NCBI GenBank assembly: GCA_964397995.1
Contig: CAYNLG010000033.1
Location: forward strand, 1 to 37,215
Length of the DNA: 37,215 nt
From: CAYNLG01 sp964397995
GTDB lineage: Bacteria; Planctomycetota; Phycisphaerae; FEN-1346
Direction: 5' to 3'
Shown: piece by piece, positions 7,228-13,685 of the stretch
How positions within the stretch are numbered: the first letter of the stretch is position 1
How the letters are laid out: each line of letters opens with the position of its first letter
The notes under the pieces: generated by a model
What the model was told of the DNA's origin: nothing
Seen by the model: only the letters and a program-made list of their open reading frames with translations
The model's database searches: none
Made by a program: the position numbers and the translations under genes

Positions 7228-8526
7228 ATGATGCGACACCAGGCTTTGGCCGCGGCCGTCCTGCTCACGGCGTTCGCGCTTCCCGTGCGCGCCGGGCGCG
7301 GGCCAATCGCCCCCGCTGGGACCGTGCGGATCGCGGAGCCGACGCAGACGGCCCTGCTCGCCTGGGACGGCGAAACCGAGGTCCTCCTGCTCCAGACCCG
7401 CGTCCGGGCGAACCGGCCGATGACGCTGGTCCAGTTTCTCCCCCTGCCCGCCCGGCCGCAGATCGACCGCGGTCACAAGGCCGCGGTCTCGCGGCTCCAG
7501 GCCCTCGCGACGAAGCTCGGTCTCCGGTACGAGGCGCCCGCGGCCACAACCGGCTCGCCCGAGGCCCGCGACGTCCGGTTCGCCGCCGCCGGGGAGGTCC
7601 CCGTCCTGAGCGTGACCGTGGTCGAGATAATGAGCCCAGAGGCCTTCGCCCAGTGGGCCCGGGACTTCTTCAAGGAGCAGGACCTCGGGCAGCCCGCGCT
7701 CGGCGACGCCCTCCGGGCCCACGTGGCCGACTGCCTGAACCGAGGGCTCCGGTTCTTCGCGGTGGACACCATCCACGTCGGCCCGCGGGCCCAGGCGGTC
7801 GAGCCGGTCGCCTACACCTTCCGGTCCGACCGCCTGTTCTACCCACTGAAGCTGAGCAACCTCGGGGGCGGGCGCGGCGTCGTGGACCTCGTGACGATCC
7901 TGCCCATGGGGCTGGACCTTGTCGGCGAGCCCTTCCGGGACCTGGCCAATGCGCCGAACCAGCCCAACTCGGGCCGCGAGCGCGGCGAGGTGCTGCGGTC
8001 GGCCGCGAAACCGTTTCCGCGCGAACTGGCCGCCGACGTGCAGCCCGCCATCCCGTCGCTGCTCGGGTGCGGTTTCGGCGTGATGCGGGCATGGCGGTAC
8101 ACGGGGCCGCTCATGTTCAGCCGCGACGTCGCCCTCGAAGGCCGCTTCGAGCACCACGCGCTGGTGGCGGCGTTCCTGGAGGCCCTGACGACGGCGGACC
8201 TGGCGCGGCTCCAGGCCATGACGGCGGCCCCCTTCGACTTCGACGGCAAGAAGGTCCTGCCCGACCGGGCGGCGCTGGACGCCGCCCTGGCCGAACTGGC
8301 CGCCGACTGCCGCGGCGAGACCTTCACGCTGAACCCCGCCCGCATCCGGTACCTGCACCCGGACGAGTTGACCCGGCCGGTGGACCAGGCGTTCTTCCGC
8401 GACCACCTGAAGCCGCGCCACGGCGCCGCTCTGATGGTGCTGATCGGCGACAAGCGGCTGGGGCTCTTCCTCGCACGGCCGGACGGCCCGGCAGGCGAGG
8501 TGAAGGTGATGGGGTTCTCGGACTGA
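7228..8526 (+). CDS. Exported protein with DUF2330-like N-terminal region, function unknown
   Basis: 432 residues. A Sec signal peptide is clear: MRHQ, a hydrophobic stretch of Ala/Leu/Val, then VRAG with likely cleavage near residue 22. Residues about 30-120 (ALLAWDGETEVLLLQ, QFLPLPARP) resemble the start of DUF2330 proteins, surface or periplasmic proteins of unknown role. The last 125 residues look like a separate alpha+beta domain (LVAAFLEALTTADLARL, then alternating strands), perhaps SnoaL/NTF2-like, which is only a guess. Start at the first of two adjacent ATG codons, after GAGGAG. It has its own promoter and is followed by a UUCG hairpin, so it appears monocistronic. Confidence 0.6.
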   Translation: MMRHQALAAAVLLTAFALPVRAGRGPIAPAGTVRIAEPTQTALLAWDGETEVLLLQTRVRANRPMTLVQFLPLPARPQIDRGHKAAVSRLQALATKLGLRYEAPAATTGSPEARDVRFAAAGEVPVLSVTVVEIMSPEAFAQWARDFFKEQDLGQPALGDALRAHVADCLNRGLRFFAVDTIHVGPRAQAVEPVAYTFRSDRLFYPLKLSNLGGGRGVVDLVTILPMGLDLVGEPFRDLANAPNQPNSGRERGEVLRSAAKPFPRELAADVQPAIPSLLGCGFGVMRAWRYTGPLMFSRDVALEGRFEHHALVAAFLEALTTADLARLQAMTAAPFDFDGKKVLPDRAALDAALAELAADCRGETFTLNPARIRYLHPDELTRPVDQAFFRDHLKPRHGAALMVLIGDKRLGLFLARPDGPAGEVKVMGFSD

Positions 8527-8587
8527 ACTCCGGCCATGGTCTGGAACGGGGCCGTGCGGTCGAACGGGACGCCGACGGATGACGAGA

Positions 8588-8607
8588 CCCCGAGCTTCGG
8601 CTCGGGG
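8588..8607 (+). terminator. UUCG-capped hairpin, terminator of the DUF2330-like gene
   Basis: CCCCGAGC (8588-8595), loop TTCG, GCTCGGGG (8600-8607): a perfect 8-bp stem with the extra-stable UUCG tetraloop, about 60 nt after the stop codon. It has no T-run, as is common in high-GC genomes. Confidence 0.55.
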
Positions 8608-8661
8608 CATGTAGAGACCGCTGCCGGCGTCCACATGGCCCTCCAGCCTCCTCTTCACATT

Positions 8662-8675
8662 CCTTTCAAGAAAGG
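8662..8675. promoter_or_regulatory. Candidate operator upstream of the DUF134 promoter
   Basis: CCTTTC-AA-GAAAGG, a perfect inverted repeat of 6-bp arms, ends 2 bp before the -35 box of the next promoter. It is one of few AT-richer stretches nearby. Location suits binding of a regulator such as the DUF134 protein encoded immediately downstream; that link is inference. Confidence 0.45.
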
Positions 8676-8677
8676 CC

Positions 8678-8706
8678 TTGACGCGGGCCGATTTTGCGCA
8701 TATGCT
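8678..8706 (+). promoter_or_regulatory. Sigma-70-type promoter of the DUF134/NifX/Mrp cluster
   Basis: TTGACG (8678-8683), exactly 17 bp, TATGCT (8701-8706). The leader to the DUF134 start codon is about 57 nt. This is the only strong promoter seen before 14549, so the eight downstream genes may form one transcript. Confidence 0.65.
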
Positions 8707-8769
8707 CAGAATAGACGGCGGGGCGGTCCCGTCGCCTGACGCGGCTCACGACGCCAAGGACAGCACACG

Positions 8770-9156
8770 ATGCCACGCCCGCCCCTGCCACGCACGGTCC
8801 GGCACTGGCCCGGGGTCGTCTACTACAAGCCCCAGGGCGTGCCGCTCCGGGTGCTCCAGGAGACGGTCCTCGGGCTTGACGAGCTGGAGGCCCTGCGCCT
8901 GGCGGACATGGGGGGGCTCTCGCAGGAAGAGACGGGCGAGCGGATGAACGTTTCGCGGGCGACCGCGGGTCGGATTCTGGCGCGGGCAAGGCAGAAGGTG
9001 GCGTCGGCGCTGGTCACGGGGCAGGCCCTGCGGATCGAGGGCGGCCCGGCCATGCCCCCGCCCGGCGGGGGGCCCGGCATGGGCCGCGGCGGCGGCCGGG
9101 GCACGGGCCGCGGGCGCGGCGGCGGCCGGCGGTGGCGCGGCGGGCGAGGCAGCTGA
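8770..9156 (+). CDS. DUF134 family HTH DNA-binding protein with Gly/Arg-rich tail
   Basis: 128 residues; UPF0251/DUF134. The N-terminal segment MPRPPLPRxV, VVYYKPQGVPL and LGLDELEALRLAD is diagnostic. It is followed by a sigma-region-4-like helix-turn-helix (about residues 50-78, LSQEETGERMNVSRATAGRIL). The last 35 residues are a low-complexity GRG/GGR tail, typical of no core DUF134 domain but seen in homologues near NifX-like genes. It is first in the cluster, behind a good promoter and a palindrome, so it is likely an autoregulator of the metal-cofactor operon. The ribosome site AAGGA lies 9-10 nt before ATG. Confidence 0.85.
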   Translation: MPRPPLPRTVRHWPGVVYYKPQGVPLRVLQETVLGLDELEALRLADMGGLSQEETGERMNVSRATAGRILARARQKVASALVTGQALRIEGGPAMPPPGGGPGMGRGGGRGTGRGRGGGRRWRGGRGS

Positions 9157-9207
9157 GCACGAACGGACGCAACACGCACGAGAGTCTCGGATAGAAGGAG
9201 GCACACA

Positions 9208-9588
9208 ATGCCACGCGGAGACGGAACCGGCCCGATGGGGATGGGCCCGATGACGGGGCGCGCCGCCGGCTACTGCGCCGGCTACGGCGTGCCCGGGTAC
9301 GCCAACCCGGTGGGTGGCCGAGGCATGGGCTTCGGCGGCGGCCGGGGGATGGGGCGGGGCCGCGGGCGCGGCCGGGGCTTCGGCCGCGGCTGGCTCGGCG
9401 GCGCGGCCTGGGGCCCGGCGTTCGGCGCCTATGCGGCGCCGTATCCGCCGGCGTACGGCGCGGCCTACGCGCCCCCGCCGGAGGTGGAGCGCGACGCCCT
9501 GCAGACCCAGGCCCGCAACCTGGAAGCGGCCCTGAAGGAGATCCGCGACCGCCTCGACCAGATCGAGGCCGACGCGGACGGCGAGTAA
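9208..9588 (+). CDS. DUF5320 family Gly/Arg-rich small protein with C-terminal coiled coil
   Basis: 126 residues. It begins MPRGDGTGPMGMGPMTGR, the hallmark of DUF5320 proteins that accompany NifX-like (MTH1175) genes in anaerobes. A Tyr/Cys patch (AGYCAGYGVPGY) follows, then an RG-repeat region (about residues 36-62), an Ala/Tyr/Pro segment, and a charged coiled coil (about 92-123, ERDALQTQARNLEAAL). No enzyme motif is present. An oligomerising scaffold or metal/nucleic acid contact would fit but is not shown. AGGAGG ribosome site. The first 24 bases of the gene nearly repeat those of the zinc-ribbon gene at 9698. Confidence 0.75.
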   Translation: MPRGDGTGPMGMGPMTGRAAGYCAGYGVPGYANPVGGRGMGFGGGRGMGRGRGRGRGFGRGWLGGAAWGPAFGAYAAPYPPAYGAAYAPPPEVERDALQTQARNLEAALKEIRDRLDQIEADADGE

Positions 9589-9625
9589 TCTGAACCGACT
9601 CCAAGGACGGACACCGCTGAAGACC

Positions 9626-9663
9626 GCGAGGGGGAGCATCCTCCCCCGATGGCTCCCCCTCGC
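9626..9663 (+). promoter_or_regulatory. Intra-operon RNA element with two mutually exclusive hairpins
   Basis: Between the DUF5320 gene and the zinc-ribbon gene, a perfect 12-bp stem pairs 9626-9637 with 9652-9663 around a 14-nt loop. The 5' arm can instead pair locally: GGGGGAG (9630-9636) with CTCCCCC (9641-9647) around a 4-nt loop. The two folds cannot coexist. No T-run follows, so a classic terminator is unlikely. The element ends 34 nt before the next start codon. A switch, attenuator or processing site is inferred. Confidence 0.5.
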
Positions 9664-9697
9664 ACCCTGACCCTGACGACGTGAAAGGAGGCGCGAT

Positions 9698-9925
9698 ATG
9701 CCTCGCGGAGACGGAACCGGACCCACAGGACAAGGCCCCGGCACGGGGCGCGGCGGAGACGGGGGCGCAGGCGGCGGACGCGGGCGCATGGGCGGCTTCG
9801 CGGCCGGACCCGGCGGCGCCTGCGTCTGCCCGCGGTGCGGCGCCACGGTGCCCCACCAGCGCGGCATGCCGTGTACCCAGCGCACGTGCCCCCAGTGCGG
9901 GGCGCCTTTGACGCGGGCGCGGTGA
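9698..9925 (+). CDS. Small zinc-ribbon protein sharing the DUF5320 N-terminal leader
   Basis: 75 residues. It starts MPRGDGTGPTGQGPGTGR, then a Gly-rich linker, then a compact zinc ribbon: Cys44-x2-Cys47 and Cys64-x2-Cys67 (CPRCG, CPQCG), with extra Cys42 and Cys59. AGGAGG ribosome site. The stop codon is 4 nt before the start of the fused ATPase, which has no good ribosome site of its own, so the two are likely translationally coupled. It seems to be a chimera of the DUF5320 leader with a rubredoxin-like metal-binding knob. No defined function; a metal carrier or adaptor for the ATPase is a reasonable guess. Confidence 0.7.
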   Translation: MPRGDGTGPTGQGPGTGRGGDGGAGGGRGRMGGFAAGPGGACVCPRCGATVPHQRGMPCTQRTCPQCGAPLTRAR

Positions 9926-9929
9926 CCCC

Positions 9930-11810
9930 ATGAAGATCGCTATCGCGAGCGGTAAAGGCGGCACGGGCAAGACCCTGGTCGCGACGAACCTGGCGGCCGC
10001 GCTCCGGGCGGCGTGCCTCGACCTGGACGTCGAGGGCGCCAACGGTCATCTTTTCACGAAGCCCCGCATCGACGCGACGCGGCCGGCGATGGCCCAGGTC
10101 CCCGTGGCGAGCGACGCCTGCGTGGGGTGCGGCGAGTGCGCCCGCGTCTGCCGCTTCGGCGCCATGGCCGCCCTCCCCAAGGGGGTCCTCGTCTTCAACG
10201 AGCTCTGCCACTCGTGCGGGGCCTGTATCGAGGCCTGCCCCAAAGGCGCCCTCGACTGGGCTGAGCATCCTCTTGGCACAGTTCGCGTCGGCACGTGGCC
10301 GGTGCCCGGGGGCGGGGCGGCGCCGTTCGCCGACGGCGAACTCGCCACCGGCGAGGTCCGGGCGGCCACGGTCATCGCCCAGGTCAAGGAGGCCGCGCCC
10401 GCCGACACCGACTCGCAGGTTTGGGACTGTCCGCCCGGGGCGAGCTGCGCCGTGGCAGAGGCCCTGAAGGGGGCCGACCTGTGCCTGCTGGTAACGGAGC
10501 CGACGCCGTTCGGCCTCTCGGACCTCGGCAAGGCCGCCGACCTGGCCGCCCACTTCGGCGTGCCCCATGCAGTCATCCTGAACCGGGCCGGCCTGGCCGG
10601 ATCGGACGTGCGAGGCTTCTGTGCGGAGCGCGGCCTGCCGGTGGTGCTGGAGATCCCCTACGACGCGGAACTCGCGCGCCACTACGCCGAGGGGCACTTG
10701 GCCTACGAGGCCATGCCGCGCTACCGCGAGACGTTCGACCGGCTGGCGGCAGATCTCCACGACGGGACGCTGGACCTGGCCCGTCGCGAGCCCGCCCCGG
10801 CGGCGGGGCCGGCCTTTGCCGACCCGGACGCGGCGCCCGACAACGAGCGGTGCACCGAGAAGGCGCGGCCGGAGGGCCTGGTACAGGTTGCGGTGATCAG
10901 CGGCAAGGGCGGCACGGGGAAGACAAGCCTGGCGGCGTCGCTGGCGGCCGCCATGGAGGCCCACACGACGGCCGACTGTGACGTCGATGCCGCCAACCTT
11001 CACCTGCTCCTCCCGCCGCGCCTGGAGACGAGCGTCGCCTTCGTGGGCAGCTTCGTGGCGGAGATCGACCCGGCGCTGTGCCGCGGGTGCGGCGTGTGTG
11101 CCGGAGCGTGCCGCTTCGACGCCATCGCCCTGACGCCGCGCGCCACCGTCGACCCGCTGGCCTGCGAGGGCTGCGGGTTGTGCGCCATCGTCTGCCCCCT
11201 GGCGGGGACCGACGAGATGCCGGTCGCCATCCGGCCGCGCGTCGACGGCACGGCGTACTGCGGCACGACGGACTGGGGGGGCCTCGCGCGAGGCGCCCTC
11301 TTGGCGGGAGGCGAGGCGTCGGGTAAACTGGTAACCTTGGTCCGGTCGCTGGCGGAGCGGCAGGCCGGCGACGCGGGGGCCGGGGGCCTCCTGATCGACG
11401 CGAGCCCCGGCATGGGCTGCCCCGTCAACGCCGCCGTCACGGGCGTCGACCTGGCGGTGGCCGTGACGGAGCCGACGCAGAGCGGCCTGCACGACCTCGG
11501 CCGCGCGCTCGACCTGGCCACCTGGTTCCAGGTGCCGGCCGTGGTGATGCTGAACAAGGCGGACCTGGCGCCGGGGGTGGCGGCCGACATCGCGTCGGTG
11601 TGCCGCGAGCGCGGCGTCGAGGTGATCGGCGAGGTCCCGTTCGACCGGCAGGTGCCGGAGGACCTGGCGGCGGGGCGGATCCCGTCGGCGGGGGACGGGC
11701 CGGCGGCCACGGCCTTGCGGGCCGCGTGTGCGGCCGTACTGGAGCGGGCCGAGCGCATCGGAACCGAGAAGGCGGGCCGCGCCCAGGCGCCGGCCGCCAG
11801 GGAGGACTGA
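9930..11810 (+). CDS. Fused double MinD-family ATPase with ferredoxin inserts (two-in-one)
   Basis: 626 residues containing two complete copies of the MinD/ferredoxin ATPase normally encoded by two adjacent genes of about 280-300 residues. Copy 1 (1 to about 290) has a deviant Walker A SGKGGTGKT at 7-15 and two 4Fe-4S motifs (Cys64-x2-C-x2-C-x3-C and Cys93-x2-C-x2-C-x3-C). Copy 2 (about 317-626) has Walker A at 324-332, two more 4Fe-4S motifs (from Cys384 and Cys412), and the switch II segment IDASPGMGCPV. Copy 1 has WDCPPGASCAV there instead. The copies have diverged and are joined by a Pro/Ala-rich linker at about 288-315. Such proteins accompany NifX-like and Mrp proteins in ORP-type loci and are thought to load metal clusters. 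ATP-driven cluster assembly or electron delivery is inference from the family. Confidence 0.9.
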   Translation: MKIAIASGKGGTGKTLVATNLAAALRAACLDLDVEGANGHLFTKPRIDATRPAMAQVPVASDACVGCGECARVCRFGAMAALPKGVLVFNELCHSCGACIEACPKGALDWAEHPLGTVRVGTWPVPGGGAAPFADGELATGEVRAATVIAQVKEAAPADTDSQVWDCPPGASCAVAEALKGADLCLLVTEPTPFGLSDLGKAADLAAHFGVPHAVILNRAGLAGSDVRGFCAERGLPVVLEIPYDAELARHYAEGHLAYEAMPRYRETFDRLAADLHDGTLDLARREPAPAAGPAFADPDAAPDNERCTEKARPEGLVQVAVISGKGGTGKTSLAASLAAAMEAHTTADCDVDAANLHLLLPPRLETSVAFVGSFVAEIDPALCRGCGVCAGACRFDAIALTPRATVDPLACEGCGLCAIVCPLAGTDEMPVAIRPRVDGTAYCGTTDWGGLARGALLAGGEASGKLVTLVRSLAERQAGDAGAGGLLIDASPGMGCPVNAAVTGVDLAVAVTEPTQSGLHDLGRALDLATWFQVPAVVMLNKADLAPGVAADIASVCRERGVEVIGEVPFDRQVPEDLAAGRIPSAGDGPAATALRAACAAVLERAERIGTEKAGRAQAPAARED

Positions 11811-11811
11811 C

Positions 11812-12174
11812 ATGAAACTGTGCATTCCCGCGACGGGCGAGGGCCTTGACGCCAAGGTCGACCCGCGGCTGGGCCGGGCGGCCTGGTTCGTTCTGGTCGA
11901 TACCGATACCGGCGAGAAGGTGAGCGCCGTCTCGAACACGCAGAACAAGCAGGCGGCCCAGGGGGCCGGGGTGCAGGCGGCCCAGACGATCATGCGGACG
12001 GGGGCGGAAGGCGTCGCGTGTGCCAACGCCGGCCCGAAGGCCTTCCGCGTGCTCGAAGCCGCCGACATCGAGGTCTATCTGGGGGCCGCCGGCACCGTGG
12101 CCGACACGGTGGCGGCCTTCAAGGTCGGGTCGCTGACGAAAGCCGAGGACGCGAACGTGGAGGGACACTGGTAG
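11812..12174 (+). CDS. NifX/NifB-like dinitrogenase Fe-Mo cofactor biosynthesis domain protein (MTH1175/ORP-like)
   Basis: 120 residues, a single RNase H-like NifX fold: MKLCIPATGEGLDAKVDPRLGRA at the N-terminus, then QNKQAAQGAGVQAAQTI, EGVACANAGPKAFRVLEAADIEVYLG and TVADTVAAF. This is the MTH1175/orange-protein type that binds mixed metal-sulfide clusters. No nif structural genes are nearby, so nitrogen fixation is not implied. The start has GGAGG 6 nt upstream and overlaps no neighbour. A longer in-frame start exists inside the ATPase gene but lacks support. The gene is directly followed (TAGATG) by the Mrp-NifX fusion. Confidence 0.88.
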   Translation: MKLCIPATGEGLDAKVDPRLGRAAWFVLVDTDTGEKVSAVSNTQNKQAAQGAGVQAAQTIMRTGAEGVACANAGPKAFRVLEAADIEVYLGAAGTVADTVAAFKVGSLTKAEDANVEGHW

Positions 12175-13413
12175 ATGGCGGATACCGACCACACCGGCGG
12201 CGCGGGCGCGCCCGCCGACGACAGCCCCGAGGCCCGCCGGGCCCGGGTGGACGAGGCGCTCGCCCGCGTGGGCCGCGTCGTCGCCGTGATGAGCGGCAAG
12301 GGCGGCGTGGGCAAGAGTACGCTGGCGGCGTCGCTGGCGTTGGGCCTGGCGCGCCAGGGACGGCGCGTGGGGCTGCTGGATATCGACTTCCACGGCCCGT
12401 CCGTGCCGACGCTGCTGGGCCTGGCGGGCGAAGCGCCCGCAAGCGACGGCAAGCGCCTGGAGCCGGTCGAGCTGGGGCCGGACCTCAAGGTTCTCAGCCT
12501 CGGGATGATGCTGCCCGGGCGGGACGACGCCGTCATCTGGCGCGGCCCGATGAAGATCAGCGTCATCAACCAGCTGCTGGGCGACGTCAACTGGGGCGAC
12601 CTCGACGTGCTCGTTCTCGACATGCCGCCCGGCACGGGCGACGAGCCGCTCTCGATCGCCCAGACCGTGCCGACGGCCGAGGTCGTCATGGTCGCGACGC
12701 CCCAGGAAGTTGCCATGGCCGACGTCCGGAAGGCCGTGACGTTCTGCGGCAAGCTGGGCCTCAGGCTGCTGGGCCTGGTGGAAACGATGGGGACCGTGCG
12801 GTGCCCGTCGTGCGGCGAGACGGTGTCGCTCTTCGCACGCGAGGGCGTCCAGCGCCCCACGGGGGTGCCGCTGCTGGCGGAAATCCCGTTCGACCCGGCG
12901 CTGCAGGCGGCGTGCGACGCGGGGCGGCTGGGGCCCTTCCTGGCCGAGGGCGGGCCGACGGCCGACGCCCTGATGACGCTCGCGGCGCGCGTGATGACCG
13001 GCGCGGCCGCGACAGAAACGACGGACAACGCGAATGCGGCCGCCGAGACCGGCGGCGAGATGACGAAAGGAAGTGGAACCGTGCGTTACGCCATCCCGAT
13101 TGCCGACGGCCGCCTGGCCATGCACTTCGGCCACGCGGACCAGTTCGCCCTGGTCGACGCCACCGACGAGGGCGTGTCCGAGCCCGAACTGGTGACGCCG
13201 CCGCCGCACGCCCCGGGCGTGCTGCCGGCGTGGCTGAAGGAGCAGCAGGCCGACATCATCATCGCCGGTGGCATGGGCAGCCGAGCCCAAGGCCTGTTCA
13301 GCCAGCAAGGCATCGAGGTGGTCGTCGGCGCGCCGGCCGAGACGCCCCAAGCCCTGGTCGAGATGCACCGGGCCGGGACTCTGGCGACCGGCGACAATGT
13401 CTGTGACCACTGA
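12175..13413 (+). CDS. mrp: Mrp/NBP35 ATP-binding Fe-S carrier fused to a C-terminal NifX-like domain (MrpORP type)
   Basis: 412 residues. Residues about 30-275 are an Mrp/ApbC P-loop ATPase: Walker A GKGGVGKS at 41-48, LDIDFHGPS, LDMPPGTGDEPL and Cys210-x2-Cys213 (CPSC), the conserved pair that holds a bridging Fe-S cluster. A low-complexity linker (about 276-302) leads to a NifX-like domain (304-405, IPIADGRLAMHFGHADQFAL). This layout is that of MrpORP, described with the orange-protein complex in Desulfovibrio. Its partner NifX gene ends on the base before this start. An AAAGGAAG sequence 7 nt before an in-frame GTG (13081) could make the NifX half as a separate protein of about 110 residues. 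Confidence 0.9.
   Translation: MADTDHTGGAGAPADDSPEARRARVDEALARVGRVVAVMSGKGGVGKSTLAASLALGLARQGRRVGLLDIDFHGPSVPTLLGLAGEAPASDGKRLEPVELGPDLKVLSLGMMLPGRDDAVIWRGPMKISVINQLLGDVNWGDLDVLVLDMPPGTGDEPLSIAQTVPTAEVVMVATPQEVAMADVRKAVTFCGKLGLRLLGLVETMGTVRCPSCGETVSLFAREGVQRPTGVPLLAEIPFDPALQAACDAGRLGPFLAEGGPTADALMTLAARVMTGAAATETTDNANAAAETGGEMTKGSGTVRYAIPIADGRLAMHFGHADQFALVDATDEGVSEPELVTPPPHAPGVLPAWLKEQQADIIIAGGMGSRAQGLFSQQGIEVVVGAPAETPQALVEMHRAGTLATGDNVCDH
13066..13083 (+). promoter_or_regulatory. Candidate internal ribosome binding site and GTG start in the Mrp-NifX gene
   Basis: AAAGGAAG (13066-13073) is followed 7 nt later by in-frame GTG (13081-13083), the first codon of the NifX-like domain (residue 303). 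The intervening codons encode a loose Lys/Gly/Ser/Thr linker, so the segment looks like an old intergenic spacer kept after fusion. Use of this start is not demonstrated. Confidence 0.45.
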
Positions 13414-13435
13414 CGAGCAAGGCGCGAGGACTGCG

Positions 13436-13672
13436 ATGCCGACCTTTGATTACGTGTGCGATGCATGCGGCCACCGGACGGAGGTCTTTCTCCGCCGGGC
13501 CGCCGACCGCGCCCCCGAGGCGTGCCCCGCGTGCGGCGAAGGGGCCCTGAAACGGGCCCTGAGCGCCCCGCGCGGGCACGTGAAGGGGAACCCCACGACC
13601 GGGGCGACCTGCTGCGGCCGGGACACCCCATGCGACACACCCGCCTGCTCAACGGGCCAGTGTCCGCTGTGA
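13436..13672 (+). CDS. FmdB-like zinc-ribbon protein with Cys-rich tail
   Basis: 78 residues. N-terminal FmdB-type ribbon: MPTFDYVCDACG (Cys8, Cys11) and CPACGEG (Cys30, Cys33), followed by LKRALSAP. The tail is unusual: after Gly-Asn-Pro it holds Cys59, Cys60, Cys66, Cys71 and Cys76, enough for another metal site. The gene follows the Mrp-NifX stop by 22 nt with GAGGA upstream of ATG. A longer in-frame reading into the Mrp-NifX gene is out of its frame and spurious. FmdB-like proteins were first noted next to formamidase/amidase genes as putative regulators. Here, in a metal-cofactor operon, metal sensing or transfer is as likely. Confidence 0.8.
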   Translation: MPTFDYVCDACGHRTEVFLRRAADRAPEACPACGEGALKRALSAPRGHVKGNPTTGATCCGRDTPCDTPACSTGQCPL

Positions 13673-13685
13673 CGGGCGGCCGGCC

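Noticed and set aside
9070..9400. Gly/Arg-rich repeats in the DUF134 and DUF5320 genes as a tandem DNA repeat or CRISPR-like array
   Set aside because: The repeats are short, irregular and in frame, encode low-complexity protein tails, and have no regular spacers.
10871..10895. Internal start giving a separate second MinD-ferredoxin ATPase
   Set aside because: GGAGGG is present, but no ATG, GTG or TTG lies in frame at a suitable distance (nearest GTG is 16 nt away). It looks at most like a remnant of an old start.
11728..11811. Longer N-terminus of the NifX-like protein
   Set aside because: The extra 28 residues are Arg/Pro-rich shadow sequence of the ATPase gene. ATG 11812 has GGAGG at the right distance and the domain begins there.
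11812..13413. Nitrogen fixation cluster because of NifX/NifB-like annotation
   Set aside because: No nifH, nifD, nifK, nifE, nifN or NifB radical SAM gene is present. The proteins are of the MTH1175/ORP type, common in non-fixing anaerobes.
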